NCBI GenBank assembly: GCA_964391595.1
Contig: CAYMMM010000003.1
Location: 1 to 56,796, forward strand
Direction of reading: 5' to 3'
DNA: 56,796 nucleotides
Source of the DNA: JADZGC01 sp964391595
GTDB lineage: Bacteria; Patescibacteriota; Saccharimonadia; CAILAD01; GCA-016700035
A program made the position numbers and the translations under genes. Within the stretch, counting starts at the first letter, position 1, and every line of letters starts with the position of its first letter. Under the pieces are notes generated by a model, which worked only from the letters and a program-made list of their open reading frames with translations, was not told the origin of the DNA and made no database searches. Shown here in pieces: positions 1 to 7,860 of the stretch.

Positions 1-2
1 TG

Positions 3-1253
3 ATCCATGTGCCAGGTTCGCCGATCTTTCATCTTGAAGTGCATGTGAATAGTGGCTATCGGTACGCTAAGAAATCACACTATGAGCTACCGCATCTGCT
101 TGAGCACTTGGCCTTTGAAGGATCGAAGCGTTTTCCAGACCCTCGTGCATTGCGCTACGAGCTGGAGAAGTATGGCATTTATCAAAATGCATACACATCT
201 TTTAATAGAAACGGGTATGAGTTCTACAGCGCCAAAGAATACATTGATCACATCATCGACCTTGGGTATGAATGGCTTCTCGAGCCGACCTTTAGAGAAG
301 AGGCAATCGCTCAACAGAAGCAGGTTGTGGAAAATGAGCTCACGCAGCACATCGCCAATGCTGAAGGACAAATTGGGTACGCACTCCATCAGTCTCTCAA
401 AAATCAACAGGTGCTCAGCTGGAAGAAGCGTATTGCGACTATGCAATCTATAACTCGTCACGACATTGTGTCCTATCATCAAGGTCATTATTATCCAGCG
501 AATTTACTCCATATCATCACAGGGGATTTGCCGCGGACTCGTGTGAAGCACATTAAGCAAATGATCGAAGCGAAGCTACCAGCTGCAGTGCAGAAGCAAC
601 CCCTTGCTGCAGCGCCAGTATTACCGAAGCCGCCAAAGAGCCTGCGCATTTATACAAAATATCCGCATAAGGATGCGGTGCGTTTCACGATCGAGTTTAC
701 GAAGCCAGGATTCGACGAAACTTTTGATGCAAAACATTTTACCGCATTGCAGATTTACAAAACTATTCTCGGTGAGGGTATGTACTCTCGTCTTTTCATC
801 AAGACTCGTGAAACGGGTCTGACATATTCGATCGGAACGTATTTGGGGGCAAGTCGTGAATACAGTTATTTTGAAATAGCCGATAAAGTGCCACCGAAGA
901 ATGTCTTGCCGCTCGTACAGCTTGTATTTGAGCAAATGCGTGCTGTCGCAGATGGTGGATTTAGCGATGAAGAGCTCGATAGAGCGGTCGGATACCAGAT
1001 AGGACGCCACGCGACACGGTTTCAGACGGCGATGAATTATCTTTCATGGTATGAGGACGTCTATACGCAGGGTATGCCGCTGCTGACGCCCGATGATGTG
1101 TTGGCTGAGCTCAAGCAAGTCACTCGTGATTCGGTCATCGAGGCAGCTGTCGCATTTTTTGGTAACCCTTCCTTGCAGCGACGACTTGGTGTGGCAAGCT
1201 ATGACAAAGTAGATCCGGCTCTCGAGCAGCTTGTCGCTGACTTTGCGATCTAA
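3..1253 (+). CDS. M16 family zinc peptidase, 5'-truncated by window edge
   Basis: A pitrilysin-family (M16) metallopeptidase. The inverted zinc motif HLLEH lies near the N-terminus (PHLLEHLAFEG), and the downstream glutamate ligand is probably in VVENEL about 75 residues later. The C-terminal half matches the second, non-catalytic M16 lobe. The frame is open to the window edge and already encodes IHVPGSPIFHLEVHV, a strand that sits 20-30 residues inside typical M16 proteins, so the true start lies upstream. A GTG at 9 is possible but unlikely. About 415 residues are visible, close to the usual 410-430 for single-subunit bacterial M16B proteins. It could be a processing peptidase or a partner of a second M16 gene outside the window; the substrate is unknown. 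Confidence 0.9.
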   Translation: MHVPGSPIFHLEVHVNSGYRYAKKSHYELPHLLEHLAFEGSKRFPDPRALRYELEKYGIYQNAYTSFNRNGYEFYSAKEYIDHIIDLGYEWLLEPTFREEAIAQQKQVVENELTQHIANAEGQIGYALHQSLKNQQVLSWKKRIATMQSITRHDIVSYHQGHYYPANLLHIITGDLPRTRVKHIKQMIEAKLPAAVQKQPLAAAPVLPKPPKSLRIYTKYPHKDAVRFTIEFTKPGFDETFDAKHFTALQIYKTILGEGMYSRLFIKTRETGLTYSIGTYLGASREYSYFEIADKVPPKNVLPLVQLVFEQMRAVADGGFSDEELDRAVGYQIGRHATRFQTAMNYLSWYEDVYTQGMPLLTPDDVLAELKQVTRDSVIEAAVAFFGNPSLQRRLGVASYDKVDPALEQLVADFAI

Positions 1254-1264
1254 TTCAATGGCGA

Positions 1265-1562
1265 CGGGCCCAGCTCCGAAGAGCTGGGCCCGGGTCTACG
1301 CAACGAGGCGCAGAAGGGTGGTGGGGTATGAAATAGGCGCCCAGCAATGCAGCCGGTTCCTAGAGTCTTACCAGGTTTCCATCAACCCGTCATCGCAGAA
1401 GTTACCTTCTTTTGATGTCTTTTCCTACAGCGGCGCCAGTTACTGGCACCTCGAGCCCCCGGGGTCGGGCAGCGCTCGTGTAGTGGTGTGTGAAGTTTTC
1501 AAGGCGGTGTCTCGTCTTGGACCCTTTTTTGACCGCCCCACCGCAGTCAGAAGTTATCCAGA
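1265..1562 (-). ncRNA. putative structured non-coding RNA, about 300 nt, class not identified
   Basis: This 300-base stretch has no convincing protein. On the minus strand it starts just after a near-consensus promoter (TTGACA, 17 bp, TAATAT) and ends in an 11-bp GC-rich stem closed by a cUUCGg tetraloop. That loop is the stable form only when read on the minus strand. Inside are further hairpins in minus orientation: GAAG-GTAA-CTTC with a GNRA loop (about 1397-1408) and GGTGCCAG-TAA-CTGGCGCC (about 1431-1449). GC content is higher than in the flanks. Size would suit RNase P RNA, and a GGTAAGA segment recalls its P9/P10 region, but I could not find the invariant P4 sequences. I saw no tmRNA tag or T-arm and no SRP domain IV. 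Confidence 0.6.
1266..1291 (-). terminator. GC hairpin with UUCG loop at 3' end of the putative ncRNA
   Basis: A perfect 11-bp stem (GGGCCCAGCTC) has a TTCG loop on the minus strand. No T-run follows, so it may be a 3'-end stabilising stem and not a complete intrinsic terminator. It may also protect the 3' end of the converging M16 transcript. Confidence 0.6.
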
Positions 1563-1569
1563 TGTGAGT

Positions 1570-1598
1570 ATATTATACTAAATTAATATATCTGTCAA
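1570..1598 (-). promoter_or_regulatory. strong sigma70-type promoter for the minus-strand ncRNA
   Basis: On the minus strand TTGACA (1593-1598) and TAATAT (1570-1575) are separated by exactly 17 bp. TATAAT overlaps at 1572-1577 with 15-bp spacing. Predicted start is near 1562. The same TTGACA-17-TAATAT arrangement occurs at 53368-53396. Confidence 0.75.
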
Positions 1599-1657
1599 GT
1601 ATTTTCCTTACTCTTACTTCTACCAGATATGCGCCAGATATAGTACAATAGAAGACC

Positions 1658-3355
1658 ATGATTAAGCTGCAAAATCTACATTTTGAATACGGCCACACGC
1701 CGATTCTCGACGCGATCACCTTTACGATTGGGCCAGGCGACCGCATTGGCTTAATTGGGCCGAATGGGGCTGGGAAGTCGACACTTCTGAAGCTGGTCGC
1801 CGGGGAGCTGCAGCCGAGCGATGGAGAGATTGATCGTACGAGTGACATCGTCGGGTTTATGCCTCAGGAGCTTATTCAGTGGCGCGACCTTACTGTGCAG
1901 CAGTGTGTCGAGGAGCTGACGGGTGTCGCTGGCGCGTATCGTACGCTTGACGAGGCGAGCCAGAATCTCGCAGAAGATGATACTACATATAATCAGGCAC
2001 TCGAGCGGCTCGAAGGTCTTGGTGCATATTCGCTTGATGAGCGTCTGCCACGCGCACTTCGTGAAGTAGGACTGCCGGAAAACATTAATGATCGTACGGT
2101 CGGTGATCTCTCTGGCGGTCAGCAAACGAAGCTTGCACTCGCGAGTATTCTCGTGGCGCAGTACGATGTATTTTTACTCGATGAGCCAACCAATAATCTC
2201 GATATCGCTGGCATCGAAGCGCTGCAGAAATTTATTAAGGAATCCAAGGCGGGCTTCCTGATTATCTCTCACGATCGTAGTTTCTTGCGTCAAGTAATGA
2301 ATAAGATTGTGGTACTTAAGGACGCAGCCGGAGGTATGGAATATTTTGGTGGTGGCTTTGCAGCCTGGCGCGAACAGACGGCTCGAGAGCGTGATGCTCA
2401 AGCGCGGGCGCATCGTGTGGCTGAACTTGAGCGCGAGAAGCTCGAATCAGCCCTCGAACGCCGCGCCGCCGCCAGTGTGACCAGTGACCGTAATGATGCC
2501 GGTAAACGTGACAATGACAAGATGGCGACTGACCGCAAGAGTCAGAATGCCGGTAAGACTTTGGCGCGGGCTGCTAAGGCACTCGAGACGCGCCTCGAAC
2601 GGCTCGATGAGGTTGAGCGACCAGATGAAGAAGTTGATCTGACGGTGCTCTTCCCGACGACACAGAATCGTCCGGGTGGCGACATGGCTTCACTCAGTGG
2701 CGCGGTGGTTGAATATAACTCGGGTGATTCTCAGAATCAAAAGCAACTAGGACCTTACGATCTTGTGGTGCGCGGCGATGATCGGATTGCGATCGTAGGT
2801 CCAAACGGCGAAGGGAAGTCGACACTCGTAAAGCTCTTGGCGGGATTGATTGATCCTGTCAAAGGTGAGCGCACAGTAGCTGAAGCTACCAAGATTGGCT
2901 ACATTGCGCAGCAGCCTGAGTTTGAGAAGCCAGAAGACTCGCTAGTAAATAATGTCGCACGCATGGCGGGCGTTGATCAGACGAAGGCTGCCACCGAGCT
3001 AGCTCGCTTCGGCATAGCGCGCGAAGGCCAGCTTGTGCCTGCAAACTCAGTGAGCCCTGGTCAGCGAGGGAAGGCATTTCTCGCGGTGCATGCGCTGCGA
3101 GCGACGAACCTACTCATTCTCGACGAGCCGACAAATCATCTCGATGTGCACGCCAGTGAAGCGCTCGGTAAAGCGCTGGCGACCTACCCTGGTACGTTGA
3201 TTGTGGTCAGTCATGATCGTGATTTTCTCAATGAAGTCCAGATCAAGCGCTACGTTGTGGTGCAAGAAGGCAAGGTGCTCGGTGAAAAAGAATCGCTAGC
3301 TTACGCGCGTGCACATGGACTTATGAAAGATACCAACGAGGATAACGCCACGTAG
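1658..3355 (+). CDS. ABC-F family ATP-binding protein
   Basis: A 565-residue soluble protein with two ABC ATPase domains and no membrane segments, the layout of ABC-F ribosome-associated factors (EttA/Uup/antibiotic-target-protection type). Domain 1 has Walker A GPNGAGKST (about residues 36-44), signature LSGGQQTKLA and Walker B LLDEPTNNLD. Domain 2 has GPNGEGKST, a drifted signature SPGQRGKA in place of LSGGQ, and LILDEPTNHLD. A charged Arg/Glu-rich linker of about 100 residues joins them, including a Lys/Asp-rich stretch near residues 270-300. Such proteins act at the ribosomal E site during translation. A -10-like TACAAT (1644-1649) lies 8 bases before the ATG with no Shine-Dalgarno, suggesting a leaderless mRNA. 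Which ABC-F subfamily it belongs to is not decided. Confidence 0.93.
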   Translation: MIKLQNLHFEYGHTPILDAITFTIGPGDRIGLIGPNGAGKSTLLKLVAGELQPSDGEIDRTSDIVGFMPQELIQWRDLTVQQCVEELTGVAGAYRTLDEASQNLAEDDTTYNQALERLEGLGAYSLDERLPRALREVGLPENINDRTVGDLSGGQQTKLALASILVAQYDVFLLDEPTNNLDIAGIEALQKFIKESKAGFLIISHDRSFLRQVMNKIVVLKDAAGGMEYFGGGFAAWREQTARERDAQARAHRVAELEREKLESALERRAAASVTSDRNDAGKRDNDKMATDRKSQNAGKTLARAAKALETRLERLDEVERPDEEVDLTVLFPTTQNRPGGDMASLSGAVVEYNSGDSQNQKQLGPYDLVVRGDDRIAIVGPNGEGKSTLVKLLAGLIDPVKGERTVAEATKIGYIAQQPEFEKPEDSLVNNVARMAGVDQTKAATELARFGIAREGQLVPANSVSPGQRGKAFLAVHALRATNLLILDEPTNHLDVHASEALGKALATYPGTLIVVSHDRDFLNEVQIKRYVVVQEGKVLGEKESLAYARAHGLMKDTNEDNAT

Positions 3356-3399
3356 GCTCGCTGGCTACAGGTCACTACTCCTGGTAAGATAAGGTAAAT

Positions 3400-4776
3400 A
3401 TGAAAACGCAACTCATTACACTCAAAGAATCTATCGAAGAAACCGTTACCGTCGAAGGCTGGGTCTATCGTATGCGTGTGCATCCAAACGTCGCATTTTT
3501 GGACGTGCGCGATGCCACAGGCATCTTGCAGGTTGCCGGTAACCCGGAGCTCTTGCCCGACGGATTGGGCATAGAAGACTTAGTGCGCGTGTCGGGCAAA
3601 GTTGTGAAGCGGGGTGAGCGGTATATAAATGCCGACCAGCCACTCGGTGAGATCGAGCTACAGATGACGAGCGCGAAGGTGATCAGTGCAAGCGCCCAGA
3701 CACCATTTGTGCTCAATCAGTCGACTGCTGAAATCGACGAGTCGGTGCGGCTCAAGTATCGCTATCTCGATCTTCGTACTGAGCGCATGCAGGCAAATCT
3801 TCGCTTGCGACACGAGCTTGCGCAGGGATTTCGTCAGCATCTCAATGAGCAGGGCTTTCTCGAGATCGAGACCCCGATGCTTACGAAGGGTACACCAGAG
3901 GGCGCTCGTGAGTTTCTCGTCCCATCGCGCCTCTATCCGGGCGAAGGCTATGTTTTGCCCCAGTCACCGCAGCAGTTCAAGCAGTTACTCATGATTTCGG
4001 GTGTGGAGAAATACTATCAGTTTGCGCGCTGCTTCCGTGACGAGGACGGGCGTAAGGACCGACAGCCAGAGTTTACGCAGATTGATATCGAGATGTCGTT
4101 TGTGGATCGCGATGACGTGATGAACTTGCTCGAGACGGCCATGCGCGAAGTTATCTCGAAGGTTGCGCCAGGCAAGAAGTTGCCAGAAGGTGACTTCCCG
4201 ATCATGACCTACGATGAAGTAATGGAAAAATACCAGTCCGATAAGCCGGACATTCGTAAGGATAAAGATGACCCTGACGAGTTCGCATTCTTGTGGGTTG
4301 TGGACTTCCCGATGTTTGAGCGCGATGAAGAAACTGGCAAGCTCAACGCCATGCACCATCCGTTTACGGCGCCAGACATCGAGGATATCAAAGAGCTTGA
4401 TGCTTCAGACGAAGAGTTGCTCAAGATGAAGACGCGTGCCTATGACCTGGTTTTGAATGGCTATGAAGTGGGTGGGGGGAGCATTCGTATTTCTAGTGCC
4501 GAGTTGCAAAAGCGAGTATTACAGGCGCTTGGTGTAGATGATCAGGATATTCAGGATCGCTTTGGGCACCTGCTCGAAGCATTGACCTTTTCGCCACCGC
4601 CACATGGCGGAGTTGCAGTGGGTTACGACCGCCTTGTAGCGATTCTGGCTGGGGAGCCAAACATTCGTGAGGTTATGGCATTCCCGAAGACTGGAGAGAG
4701 CAAAGACCTCCTCATGGGCTCACCTTCCGATCTGACGGACGATCAGCTAAAGGAAGTCGGTCTCAAAAAGCGCTAA
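3400..4776 (+). CDS. aspS: aspartate--tRNA ligase, compact form without GAD domain
   Basis: Class II aminoacyl-tRNA synthetase, 458 residues. The N-terminal OB-fold anticodon-binding domain (about 1-100) begins with VEGWVYRMR. Motif 2 is FRDEDGRKDRQPEFTQIDIE and motif 3 is GVAVGYDRLVAIL. The Asp-binding region includes GGGSIRI. Bacterial AspRS is normally about 590 residues because a GAD domain of roughly 130 residues interrupts the catalytic core. Here the chain passes from MTYDEVMEKY straight to FLWVVDFPMFE with only a short Lys/Asp-rich link, so that insertion is missing. It may be non-discriminating (also charging tRNA-Asn), but this cannot be read directly. A TAAGAT box (3385-3390) 9 bases before the ATG suggests leaderless expression. 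Its 3' end overlaps the convergent gene by 4 bp. Confidence 0.93.
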   Translation: MKTQLITLKESIEETVTVEGWVYRMRVHPNVAFLDVRDATGILQVAGNPELLPDGLGIEDLVRVSGKVVKRGERYINADQPLGEIELQMTSAKVISASAQTPFVLNQSTAEIDESVRLKYRYLDLRTERMQANLRLRHELAQGFRQHLNEQGFLEIETPMLTKGTPEGAREFLVPSRLYPGEGYVLPQSPQQFKQLLMISGVEKYYQFARCFRDEDGRKDRQPEFTQIDIEMSFVDRDDVMNLLETAMREVISKVAPGKKLPEGDFPIMTYDEVMEKYQSDKPDIRKDKDDPDEFAFLWVVDFPMFERDEETGKLNAMHHPFTAPDIEDIKELDASDEELLKMKTRAYDLVLNGYEVGGGSIRISSAELQKRVLQALGVDDQDIQDRFGHLLEALTFSPPPHGGVAVGYDRLVAILAGEPNIREVMAFPKTGESKDLLMGSPSDLTDDQLKEVGLKKR

Positions 4777-6218
4777 TTTCTTCGCGCCTTGAATCGTAAC
4801 CCTAGCAAAGTAATTGTTACGAAAGTGCACAGTAGTGCAAGCCAATCGCCGAAGCGAGTATAGATGGTAGTTGTATTATTCGTTTGCACCGATGCGAGCA
4901 TGGCTTTGGTTGAGAAAGAAGTATCTTTTACGATGAGCGTACCGTTAATATCATATGCATAGCTATAGCTTCCTCTGGCCGATTGTACGAATGGTCGTGC
5001 ATTTGCGACAGCGTGAAGTATGCCGAGCGTTTCGGTCTGAGAGTGGTACAGGGGAGATAAGCCAACCGTGTCGAGCGAGCCAGAATTCGTAAGCAGGGTA
5101 GCTCCATTGCTCGCCATACCGCGGTATACTTCTGGGCTGACGACACCCGAGCAGGCGAGTGCACCAATTTTGACTACGCCCGTGTCATAGGCTAGTTCTC
5201 GAGAGGGGGCAGAACTCACGCCTCTCTCCTGGACGTAGGTGTCTATGACTTTCTGGTTGCCTGACGCCTTGAGTAGTCCTGTGATGAAATATGGTAGGTA
5301 CTCGCCGCCAGGGGCCAAGAACCATTTATGTTGACGAAACACGAGTGAGCTATTTGGGTGTCGGTAGGCTACAAAATTTATATACGGTCGCTGTGATTGA
5401 TCCTGGTAGCTATCGACGAGGATGCTAGACGAAGTCCTAGCGAGTTTGCTGGCTGTGTCGATATCTTCTTGTGGTGTAAAAGCAAAATAATGCGAGTACT
5501 CGGGAAGCAATATGATATCTGCTGAATGTTGCGGTAAGGAGGCTATTTGCTCATTAATAGCCCTATCATGCTCCTTAAGGTTTTTGTTGGTGCCTATTTG
5601 TACGATTGCAATATCTTGAGAAGCTCCGTTTGGTTGTCGCCAGAGCAGGTAGGTCGCCTGGGTCACTATGAGGAGTATACCGCAGGCCAATAGAATGTTT
5701 ATCCGCTGCTTTGGTGCGTAGATTACCTGAAGAATTGCCACGCAAAGAAACACAAAGACGCCGCTTAGTATCCATATGCCACCGATTCGGGATAGGAAAA
5801 CCAGCGGGGTGCGGACGAGATTGTAGCCCAGAGCACCTATGATGATATGACTACCGATACGCCCGAAGTGCCCGGCAATGATGAGCGAGAAAAAGATACT
5901 CTGTAGATATTCGGCTGCAACCCAGAGTGTAGGTATCAGCCAGAGAGCCTGATTGTGTTTCCAGTCTACGCGTAGCTTTCGGTATGCCCAAACAGCGACT
6001 GGGGGTGCGATCGAAAACGCGAAAGAGAAAAGCACATAGACAAGCGTGAAGGAGATTTTTACAACTGGTACATCGGGTGCGATGTCGGTAAGACGCGTCC
6101 CTCTAAGCCATGACATTTGGTATGCAGCGTAACAGAATGAGACTATCCAGCATGCAAAGATCGGATGGGCCTTAAGCCACAGGCGGATTCGCTCTATGGC
6201 TTGCATGGCTACTTGCAT
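4773..6218 (-). CDS. apolipoprotein N-acyltransferase-like membrane nitrilase-superfamily protein
   Basis: About 480 residues: 6-7 hydrophobic segments in the first 200 residues, a carbon-nitrogen hydrolase domain (about 205-450), and a final membrane helix before a basic tail. This is the architecture of Lnt, which N-acylates the lipoprotein cysteine on the outer face of the inner membrane. The Glu-Lys-Cys triad can be placed: Glu in LLPEYSHY, Lys in HKWFLAPGGEYLPY (matching the Lnt K-x-HLVPFGEYVP region) and Cys in ALACSGVVSPEVY. An upstream GTG at 6248 would add ten residues; I prefer the ATG at 6218. No clear lipobox protein is encoded in the window, so the acceptor is unknown. It could instead be another membrane-tethered amidase or acyltransferase. 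Confidence 0.8.
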   Translation of the reverse strand: MQVAMQAIERIRLWLKAHPIFACWIVSFCYAAYQMSWLRGTRLTDIAPDVPVVKISFTLVYVLFSFAFSIAPPVAVWAYRKLRVDWKHNQALWLIPTLWVAAEYLQSIFFSLIIAGHFGRIGSHIIIGALGYNLVRTPLVFLSRIGGIWILSGVFVFLCVAILQVIYAPKQRINILLACGILLIVTQATYLLWRQPNGASQDIAIVQIGTNKNLKEHDRAINEQIASLPQHSADIILLPEYSHYFAFTPQEDIDTASKLARTSSSILVDSYQDQSQRPYINFVAYRHPNSSLVFRQHKWFLAPGGEYLPYFITGLLKASGNQKVIDTYVQERGVSSAPSRELAYDTGVVKIGALACSGVVSPEVYRGMASNGATLLTNSGSLDTVGLSPLYHSQTETLGILHAVANARPFVQSARGSYSYAYDINGTLIVKDTSFSTKAMLASVQTNNTTTIYTRFGDWLALLCTFVTITLLGLRFKARRN

Positions 6219-6262
6219 AGTTTGTGGCGCCCGCCCCTTGTGTACCACTTATTAACTACGAA

Positions 6263-7786
6263 TTAATTGGTTGTATTACCGCCACCGGTAGACGGTGTGG
6301 GTGTAGCTGTTAATGTTGGGGTAGTGCTTGGACTAATGCTGCCCGTAGTCGTTGTAGGTGAAGGTGAACTTGTAGTAGTAGGGGTTGGGCTAGCATTCTG
6401 GATGGCAGCTCCGTATCCCACCATACTGCTATTTCTCGAGATACCCATAATATTTAAGATGTATTCACTGTAAGTAGATGTAGACGTATCGAACATCTTA
6501 CCATTCTTATAGATTTTCGTGCCATCATTACTTATGCTGCCATCTGTTTGAAATATACCCAAAGTGCCTCCAATATTTAGATACGCAGGTATCGTTTGTG
6601 TAGAGAGTGGGGTATACGTTTTGTCTGCGCTACTAAACTTCCAAAGCCTTGAAGAATTCGAGTCCAGCCCAGATGCAAGAATATAGTACGAGTCCTTTGT
6701 GTCACTTGTGAGTATTTCGAACCATCCGTTACCACCTGCGAATGTAGAAACTTTGAATGGTCGTGAGATAGGCGACTGATCAGCTTGCGCTGTTAGTCTA
6801 AAGCTAACCGGCACTATCCCTGATGCTGTGACTTTTCCTGCGCCATCCTTCTCGCACACACGGGCACGAAGTAAGACTTCGTATCCGGCTTTCATCGTGT
6901 AATTTTGTGTTGCACTTACCCAGCCCGGAGCATTGCATCCATTACTGTAGTCAACGTTCATACGCTTCATAATAATCGATGAGTCCAGCTTGATACGTAT
7001 TGTATTTGTATATTTTGGATCGAGTATGTTGAGATTTGGATTGTTGTATTCAAAATCATCAATTAGTACATAGATATAATGATTAAGCGGATCTGCGAAC
7101 ATCGGTGCCTCAGCAATGTCGTGGTAACCGTTATTCCATTGGAACGGGATCGGAGTGCTGCTTTTCAATGAGCCAGTCTTGAGATCGAATATATTAAAGC
7201 TGACTACATTATTTGTTGTGACCTGCAAGTATACTTCGCTACGCTCAGTATCGACTAGCGGCTTTCCGTATGTTTGAGCGTTAAAGTTGAGTGTACTGAG
7301 AAGCTTGTGATTTTGTGTGTCTATAATCGGTATCTTATACCCATATGAAGGTGCTGTTTTTGATGTTGATTGGTCTGTGGGGATGCATACACCCGTTAAG
7401 ACAAAGAGTGGGCTTGACGAGCTGGGCTGCACCAAACCACCATATGAAAGACCATTGCCGGTCGCTTGCTTGCAGCCGGTTTGTGCGTCAAAGGCCGGTA
7501 GTGAGATATTGATACTAGGATCTGACTTATTTGTCGTCGCGTCATACCCGAAGAGACTATATTGCGAGTTATTGTTTGTATCATAGCCATTGAACTTCAG
7601 GGCGTAGACCAATCGAACGTTTGTACTTGCCTTTGAGAAGAAGATATATATGAAACCTAACGTAGCCACAAGTAGTATCGAGAGTGCAAGGACTAGCTTG
7701 GGGTTAAACTTTACTTTTTGTTGTAGTTTAGATGCTGTCGACACGTTACTTCTTGGTTTTTTTGAGGTTGATGGCTTAGTGGGCAT
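6263..7786 (-). CDS. N-terminally anchored surface protein, beta-rich, paralogue of the 7861-9252 product
   Basis: 507 residues. A Lys/Ser-rich cytoplasmic N-terminus is followed by a single membrane helix (about 30-52, LVLALSILLVATLGFIYIFF) ending in SKAS. Then comes about 370 residues of exported sequence rich in Asn, Gly and Tyr, resembling a beta-propeller (blade-like repeats such as DTQNHKLLSTLN). A Ser/Thr/Pro stalk of about 50 residues follows, and the protein ends TPSTGGGNTTN. The N-terminal 60 residues and C-terminal end match the next gene closely while the middle differs, as expected for duplicated display proteins with diversified head domains. The C-terminal PSTGG looks like a sorting motif without a membrane tail. 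No enzymatic motif is seen; the ligand is unknown. Confidence 0.75.
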   Translation of the reverse strand: MPTKPSTSKKPRSNVSTASKLQQKVKFNPKLVLALSILLVATLGFIYIFFSKASTNVRLVYALKFNGYDTNNNSQYSLFGYDATTNKSDPSINISLPAFDAQTGCKQATGNGLSYGGLVQPSSSSPLFVLTGVCIPTDQSTSKTAPSYGYKIPIIDTQNHKLLSTLNFNAQTYGKPLVDTERSEVYLQVTTNNVVSFNIFDLKTGSLKSSTPIPFQWNNGYHDIAEAPMFADPLNHYIYVLIDDFEYNNPNLNILDPKYTNTIRIKLDSSIIMKRMNVDYSNGCNAPGWVSATQNYTMKAGYEVLLRARVCEKDGAGKVTASGIVPVSFRLTAQADQSPISRPFKVSTFAGGNGWFEILTSDTKDSYYILASGLDSNSSRLWKFSSADKTYTPLSTQTIPAYLNIGGTLGIFQTDGSISNDGTKIYKNGKMFDTSTSTYSEYILNIMGISRNSSMVGYGAAIQNASPTPTTTSSPSPTTTTGSISPSTTPTLTATPTPSTGGGNTTN

Positions 7787-7860
7787 TGAGCATTCCTGGT
7801 GATTTTATACTTACATTGAGCTTATGTTGGGTGTTTTGAGCTGTCAAGTCGAGAGGTGAC

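Noticed and set aside
1265..1562. Assignment of the structured RNA as RNase P RNA, tmRNA or SRP RNA
   Set aside because: A GGTAAGA segment recalls RNase P, but the invariant P4 sequences could not be found. No tag ORF or tRNA-like end (tmRNA) and no GGAAGCAGCC-type domain IV (SRP) was visible. Left as unassigned.
1231..1581. Plus-strand ORF of 116 residues over the putative ncRNA
   Set aside because: No ribosome site and no recognisable protein character; the strong promoter and hairpins point to a minus-strand RNA.
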